Assembly: GCA_031400005.1 (NCBI GenBank)
Contig: JANNPJ010000478.1
Location: 1 to 9,764, forward strand
Reading direction: 5' to 3'
Length of the DNA stretch: 9,764 nucleotides
Source of the DNA: JANNPJ01 sp031400005
GTDB taxonomy: Bacteria > Actinomycetota > Actinomycetes > Actinomycetales > Kineosporiaceae
In this document: in pieces, positions 6,027 to 9,764 of the stretch
Layout: each line of letters begins with the position of its first letter
Position numbering within the stretch: position 1 is the stretch's first letter
Program-made: the position numbers and the translations under genes
The notes under the pieces: model-generated
The model's input: the letters and a program-made list of their open reading frames with translations, nothing else
Database searches by the model: none
Told to the model about the DNA's origin: nothing

Positions 6027-7178
6027 TCACGAACACTGGGACAGGCATGCCTCCTTGAAAGCCCCATTCGCGATGGTGACCAGAGCGAACGCGGTCGAGG
6101 CGACCTGTCGTTCATCGAAGCGAACTTCGCCGTACGGGGTAGCGATAGGCGCTGACCTGAGCGCCTGGGCAATATCAAGCGAATCGGTGACGCCGGCTCG
6201 CTTGATGGCCTCGACCACCGCCATGACGGCCGTGTAGGACTGCATGCTGAACGCCCTGGGCGCTGCCCCACTGAAGTCGCGGAACCGCTTGATCCAGTCC
6301 TGCGCGGAAACGGTGATCGACGGCATGGGTGGGGTAATGAAGTAGACGTTCTTGAGATCCTTCTGGGAGGCGGAATCCAAGATCGCTAGATCAGCGGAGC
6401 CGTCACCCAAAATCACCTTTCCATCGAACCCAGCAGCACGCAGATCTCGCACCAGAATTCCGGCTTCCGCATAATACCCGGTGTAGAAGACGGCGTCCGC
6501 TCCCGAATTTATGATCTTTTTGACTGACGGCGCGTATGTTCGCGCGCCCTGGGTGATGCCAAAGACCGCCAGCGCCGGATGCTTCGTCTTGGCCAACTCC
6601 GAACGTGCGCTTTCGGCGAGCGTGAACGAGAAACTCGTTGCGTCTTGCACGATGACGGGACGTCGGATGCCAAGTTGTTTCACCCAGGGAACGGCAGACT
6701 TCGCCTCATCGGCAACGGTTCCCATCAGGAGAAATAAGCCGGAGTAGGGGTTCTTGAGCAGATCGGTCGAATTCGCCCCGGGCTCGACGTGCACGATGCC
6801 GGCCTGGCGCAGGATCGGTAGCGCATTGGTCAGCGAAGAGCTACAAATGCCGCCGACCGTTGCAGTCACCTTGACTCGTATCAGCTCTTCCACTGCGGCG
6901 ACGGTTTGCGCTGGATCACAACCACCGTCAATGGACTGCACAATGAGCTTTTTGCCGAGCACCCCACCTGCCGCGTTGACCTCGGCCACAGCCATCTCTT
7001 GGGCCGCGAGATCACTTTTCCCGATTTCCGCGTACGGTCCGGTGATTGGGAGAAACGAACCAAAGCGGATTTCGGCTGGAGCAGCGGCCGCTGCTGGCCC
7101 CTCGGCTGCCGGCGAACAGGCAGCGGCAAGCAGGACTATGACGAGGGCCGCGAACCCACCCTTGAGCGAACTGGCCAT
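6027..7178 (-). CDS. LivK-like substrate-binding lipoprotein (branched-chain amino acid type, 383 aa)
   Basis: This is a type I periplasmic-binding-protein-fold lipoprotein that captures a small ligand, probably an amino acid or similar, outside the membrane. MASSLKGG, a hydrophobic run and LLAAAC give a lipobox with C21 as the lipidated residue. The mature part opens with IRFGSFLPITGPYAEIG. C87 (GGCDPAQTV) and C112 (GGICSSS) match the disulfide pair of E. coli LivJ, and the following serines (113-115) match its ligand-contacting loop. FYTGYYAEAG (231-240, Y236) and LGDGSAD (258-263, D259) fall where LivJ has its Tyr and Glu ligand contacts; D259 instead of Glu may alter specificity. ATG 7178 is fixed by GGAGG 5 bases upstream and by the signal peptide. 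The C-terminus ends EACLSQCS, with two extra cysteines. No permease or ATPase gene of its class adjoins it, and it is divergent from the GGDEF-EAL gene. Confidence 0.95.
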   Translation of the reverse strand: MASSLKGGFAALVIVLLAAACSPAAEGPAAAAAPAEIRFGSFLPITGPYAEIGKSDLAAQEMAVAEVNAAGGVLGKKLIVQSIDGGCDPAQTVAAVEELIRVKVTATVGGICSSSLTNALPILRQAGIVHVEPGANSTDLLKNPYSGLFLLMGTVADEAKSAVPWVKQLGIRRPVIVQDATSFSFTLAESARSELAKTKHPALAVFGITQGARTYAPSVKKIINSGADAVFYTGYYAEAGILVRDLRAAGFDGKVILGDGSADLAILDSASQKDLKNVYFITPPMPSITVSAQDWIKRFRDFSGAAPRAFSMQSYTAVMAVVEAIKRAGVTDSLDIAQALRSAPIATPYGEVRFDERQVASTAFALVTIANGAFKEACLSQCS

Positions 7179-7183
7179 TCTGG

Positions 7184-7189
7184 CCTCCA
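7184..7189 (-). promoter_or_regulatory. Shine-Dalgarno TGGAGG of the binding-protein gene
   Basis: On the minus strand TGGAGG precedes ATG 7178 by 5 bases and selects this start over the in-frame ATG at 7196 and the far upstream codon at 7247. Confidence 0.75.
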
Positions 7190-7213
7190 GAAGCATATCT
7201 GGCTTCGTCGACC

Positions 7214-7254
7214 CGAACCGGGCGAAGGTTGAGCCTGCGCCCGGCACCGGTTCG
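7214..7254. repeat. Inverted repeat with alternative pairings in the divergent promoter region
   Basis: CGAACCGG (7214-7221) is exactly complementary to CCGGTTCG (7247-7254). The overlapping CCGGGCG (7218-7224) is exactly complementary to CGCCCGG (7238-7244), so the left arm can pair with either right arm but not both. It is centred between the two divergent starts at 7178 and 7294, where an operator for both genes would lie. No clear -35/-10 pair was identified. Confidence 0.35.
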
Positions 7255-7286
7255 TCTGATCAAGTCCAGGGCGAGCACGTCCGATC

Positions 7287-7292
7287 AGGAGG
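7287..7292 (+). promoter_or_regulatory. Shine-Dalgarno AGGAGG of the GGDEF-EAL gene
   Basis: AGGAGG is a full-strength ribosome site, but it ends only 1 base before ATG 7294. The in-frame TTG at 7303 lies 10 bases downstream, a usable spacing. The true start may therefore be TTG 7303, three codons in. Confidence 0.65.
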
Positions 7293-7293
7293 A

Positions 7294-9333
7294 ATGGACT
7301 CCTTGGCCGCTCACCCTCGCCGAGGCGTCGAGTTGGTCCGATCCCCACAAGTGGCATCCGCGTTGCTCATCCTTGTTCTCGTCGCCTTCGGGCTCCTCGT
7401 GGGCATCAACAACTCCCAGGTGGCCTCGGCGCTGCGTGGCCAGCACAACGCTCTGGCTATCGACAATGACTTCACCCAGGCGCGACTGGCAGTGGCCAAC
7501 GAGGCGCTGGCGGTCCGCACCTATCGCGTGGAGTCCTCGACCATCAATCTGCGGCGCGTGCGAGCCACCCTGGTCGAGGCCGACACCCGGATCCAAAGAG
7601 CCCTCGTGAGGGGCCAGGTACCAAAGGACGAAGCAGAGCGCCTGCTCGCCGAGCAACGAACCTTAGTTTCGACAGCCAACGCCATGGTGGAATTCACCCT
7701 TAACGGCGACGACGATGCCAGGCGCGTGGCCGATGTCCTGGTTCCGCCGGCCTACTACGTCCTCAAGGCCGACCTTGATCGCGTCGCGGGTGACTTCCAT
7801 GATCGGGCTCAGTTGCGCCTGGCCGATCTGCAGACGGTGCAGCGGAAGACCACCATCGCGCAGGCTATCGGTGGAGCGCTCCTGGCCGTTGTGGTGGGCG
7901 GCCTGCTACGGATGCTGATGCGATATCAGCGAAACATCCGCGAACAGGCGCACATGCATCAGTATGACGCCTCCCATGATGCGCTGACCGGTCTACCGAA
8001 CCGGGGCAGCTTCTCTCGCACCTTGAATCGCGCCATTGACGAGGCCGAGCGCGGGGAACCCGTGGCGGTCGCGCTGATCGACCTGGACGATTTCAAGCAA
8101 ATCAATGACCTCTTCGGACACCGAGCAGGTGATGTCGTGCTGGCGGCGGTGGCGGATACCCTCCGCGCGTCCGTGGGCCCCGCGGACCTGGTTGCCCGGT
8201 TGGGCGGTGATGAATTCGCCGTCATACTTCGCGGTCTGGCCGCAAAACCCGCGGGATTGGAGCACTGGGGCCGAGGAACCGCGGCGGCCCTGCGCCGTCA
8301 GGTTGCCGCTCCTGACATCGACACGGCCATCGACATCTCGGGCAGTGTCGGAGCAAGCGCGGTGGAGCCTGGCGATGATGCCGCGAGCGTGACACACCGC
8401 GCCGACCAAGCGATGTATCACGCGAAGGTCACCCCCGGGTGCAGCTCCTGGGTGATTCGTCGTTCAGACCCGGCTAGGCAACCGGACGTGATCTCGGGTG
8501 AGTTGCTGATCGGGATCCGCCGCTTGATCGACGCGTACGATCCGGGCAGAGAGCTGATCTTGCACTATCAGCCTCAGCTGGATCTCGCAGATGGAAGGGT
8601 TCGCTGCGTGGAAACACTCGTGCGCTGGCAGCACCCGGAGCGTGGACTTCTCCAGCCAGATGCGTTCCTCGCGCTGGCCCTGACCCCGGATTTACAGTCT
8701 CGGTTCAGCCTTTTGATCATTGAACGCGTTTTGGCTGAACTGGCCCAGGTCCGCCGGCACGTGCAACAGACCGGGTTGGCTGACGAGTCTTTCACCGTTG
8801 CAATCAATCTGACGGCCGCGATTCTCGCCGTGGATGGGATGGTTGACCAAGTCCAGAAGATGATGAACGAGGCAGCCATCGACCCCTCCTGGCTACGCAT
8901 CGAGATCAGCCAGTTGGACGCGTCGGTCGATCTGAGCGCCTTGGAGTCGGCCATCAGCGCGCTGCGGGTGAGAGGCACCGGTACCACGTTGGACAACTTT
9001 GGCCTGGGAACTGGGGAACTCGATGCTTTGCAGCGACTTTCCATTGACCAGTTGAAATTGGATCGCAGCTTCGTGGTGGGACGTCGAGGCGCTCCACCGG
9101 ATGACCGGGTCCTGGCCGCCTCGGCGGCGCTGGCCCACAGCCTGGGACTTCTCGCCGCAGCGCAGGGAGCCGAGGACAGTGCCATGTGTGAACGGCTGGC
9201 CCGACTCGGGTTCGATCTGCTTCAGGGCCAACACCTGGCCCACCCCGTCCGCAGCGACGAATTGATCAACGAACTGGATCAAATGCAGTCGCGGCGACGG
9301 GATGGGGCGGCGCTACCTCAGGGACCGGATTAG
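7294..9333 (+). CDS. Membrane GGDEF-EAL protein: likely active diguanylate cyclase with degenerate EAL domain (679 aa)
   Basis: This is a c-di-GMP signalling protein in the cytoplasmic membrane. Order: TM1 (about 19-38), a helical extracytoplasmic region (39-187) of four-helix-bundle type, TM2 (188-207), a short helical linker without a recognisable HAMP, GGDEF domain (about 225-380), EAL domain (about 402-660). The cyclase side is intact: DALTGLPNR, metal Asp in LIDLDDFKQIND (D263), GHRAGD, GGDEF at 304-308. The inhibitory RxxD site reads GPAD, so its Arg is lost (G295). In the EAL domain E440 (ETL in place of EAL), N505, E537, D567, K588 and Q644 are kept. EITE has become EISQ (Q540), DDFG has become DNFG (N568) and AEGVE has become AQGAE (Q624). 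Phosphodiesterase activity is therefore unlikely. ATG 7294 is given as start, with TTG 7303 possible. The gene is divergent from the binding lipoprotein, which suggests shared control or a ligand-sensing partnership. Confidence 0.93.
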   Translation: MDSLAAHPRRGVELVRSPQVASALLILVLVAFGLLVGINNSQVASALRGQHNALAIDNDFTQARLAVANEALAVRTYRVESSTINLRRVRATLVEADTRIQRALVRGQVPKDEAERLLAEQRTLVSTANAMVEFTLNGDDDARRVADVLVPPAYYVLKADLDRVAGDFHDRAQLRLADLQTVQRKTTIAQAIGGALLAVVVGGLLRMLMRYQRNIREQAHMHQYDASHDALTGLPNRGSFSRTLNRAIDEAERGEPVAVALIDLDDFKQINDLFGHRAGDVVLAAVADTLRASVGPADLVARLGGDEFAVILRGLAAKPAGLEHWGRGTAAALRRQVAAPDIDTAIDISGSVGASAVEPGDDAASVTHRADQAMYHAKVTPGCSSWVIRRSDPARQPDVISGELLIGIRRLIDAYDPGRELILHYQPQLDLADGRVRCVETLVRWQHPERGLLQPDAFLALALTPDLQSRFSLLIIERVLAELAQVRRHVQQTGLADESFTVAINLTAAILAVDGMVDQVQKMMNEAAIDPSWLRIEISQLDASVDLSALESAISALRVRGTGTTLDNFGLGTGELDALQRLSIDQLKLDRSFVVGRRGAPPDDRVLAASAALAHSLGLLAAAQGAEDSAMCERLARLGFDLLQGQHLAHPVRSDELINELDQMQSRRRDGAALPQGPD

Positions 9334-9338
9334 GGCTA

Positions 9339-9372
9339 AGAGCCACCGGCAGTCCCTATTGCCGGTGGCTCT
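9339..9372. terminator. Perfect 13-bp bidirectional hairpin terminator
   Basis: AGAGCCACCGGCA (9339-9351), loop GTCCCTAT, TGCCGGTGGCTCT (9360-9372) pair without a mismatch. It starts 5 bases after the GGDEF-EAL stop (TAG 9331-9333) and its right arm overlaps the first two bases of the convergent permease stop (9371-9373). It therefore serves both genes. Confidence 0.9.
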
Positions 9373-9764
9373 ACGTCTTGCGGATCACGATCACCCGCTG
9401 GAGCAGGATGAAGACGAACAGCACGGTACCCACGAAGATCTTGGTCCAGTGCGAACTCAGCGTGCCGTCGAACGTGATCAGGGTCTGGATCAGCCCCAGA
9501 ACCATCACCCCCAGGACGGTTCCGAGGATGTACCCGGTTCCACCGGTGAGGATCGTTCCGCCGATCACAACCGCGGCGATGACGTCGAGTTCCAGTCCCA
9601 CACCGTTGAGCGAGTACCCGGACGAGGTGTAGAAGGTGTACAGCACACCTGACAGGGCGGAGCAGAATCCGCTGATCGCGTAGACAGCGACCTTCACCCT
9701 GCCGACCGGCAGTCCCATCAGCAGAGCCGACTGCTGGTTACCACCGACGGCATAGACCGAGCGC
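9371..9764 (-). CDS. yjfF: YjfF-like sugar ABC transporter permease, C-terminal part (partial at window edge)
   Basis: This is a membrane permease of the RbsC/BPD_transp_2 class. E. coli YjfF works with YtfQ, YtfR and YtfT in galactofuranose uptake. The 130 visible residues run from RSVYAVGGNQQSALLMGLP at the open 5' end, through VYAISGFCSALSGVLYTFYT, to GVGLELDVIAAVVIGGTILT, GLIQTLITFDGTLSSHWTKI and VLFVFILLQR. These segments follow E. coli YjfF closely as I recall it, including the 'INFDGTLSSWWTKI' region. The frame is open to 9764, so the N-terminal roughly 190 residues lie outside, and the methionine at 9718 is internal. The other transporter genes would be expected upstream, beyond the right edge, with this as the last gene of the operon since a strong terminator overlaps its stop. 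The sugar is inferred from family only. Confidence 0.92.
   Translation of the reverse strand, partial: RSVYAVGGNQQSALLMGLPVGRVKVAVYAISGFCSALSGVLYTFYTSSGYSLNGVGLELDVIAAVVIGGTILTGGTGYILGTVLGVMVLGLIQTLITFDGTLSSHWTKIFVGTVLFVFILLQRVIVIRKT

Noticed and set aside
5729..6271. 180-codon minus-strand frame over the gap and the 3' end of the binding-protein gene
   Set aside because: It is Arg/Ser/Pro-rich and out of frame with the real gene, with no ribosome site or motif.
7192..7197. TATGCT on the minus strand as -10 of the binding-protein gene
   Set aside because: A transcript from it would begin within the Shine-Dalgarno at 7184-7189, leaving no usable ribosome site, and no -35 is present.
6754..7293. 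180-codon N-terminal extension of the GGDEF-EAL frame
   Set aside because: It runs antisense through the binding-protein gene. The AGGAGG at 7287-7292 and TM1 shortly after 7294 show that the protein starts there.

Overview
The window looks like chromosomal DNA from a high-GC actinobacterium. GC is high throughout, GTG starts are common, stems are GC-rich, and the protein types (CxCxC small protein, YiiM-like MOSC protein, lipoprotein LivK-like binding protein, GGDEF/EAL membrane protein) fit that group. The genus cannot be told from the sequence. No tRNA, rRNA, CRISPR array, transposase or phage gene was seen, and most of the window reads as ordinary accessory chromosome.

Layout, left to right. 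1-34: probable 3' tail of a plus-strand gene. 73-498 (-): small protein of unknown function with a CxCxC motif. 627-1286 (+): MOSC-domain protein, divergent from the previous gene. 1329-1352: hairpin terminator between convergent genes. 1364-3115 (-): FAD-dependent GMC-type oxidoreductase. 3116-3589: gene-free gap. 3590-4180 (+): protein with the C-terminal half of a DUF1801/YdhG-like domain, running in frame into a two-helix membrane hairpin. 4181-4383: convergent gap with a strong secondary structure. 4384-5676 (-): exported YVTN/WD40-like beta-propeller, with two adjacent dyads upstream that look like a repressor operator. 6027-7178 (-): LivK-like substrate-binding lipoprotein. 7294-9333 (+): membrane-anchored GGDEF-EAL protein. 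9339-9372: perfect 13-bp hairpin terminator. 9371-9764 (-): 3' part of a YjfF-like sugar ABC permease that runs off the window.

Most genes look independently transcribed: several neighbours are convergent or divergent, and the gaps hold hairpins. The most interesting pairing is the divergent one at 7178/7294. An orphan amino-acid-type binding lipoprotein, with no permease or ATPase gene of its own in view, shares a 115-base intergenic region with a c-di-GMP enzyme that carries an extracytoplasmic helical sensor region. This resembles in outline the NspS-MbaA arrangement of Vibrio, where a binding protein reports its ligand to a GGDEF/EAL membrane protein. In the GGDEF-EAL protein the cyclase motifs are intact, while the EAL domain has three acid-to-amide changes at conserved positions. 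This suggests a cyclase with a catalytically dead, possibly ligand-binding, EAL domain. The functional link between the two genes is an inference from gene order.
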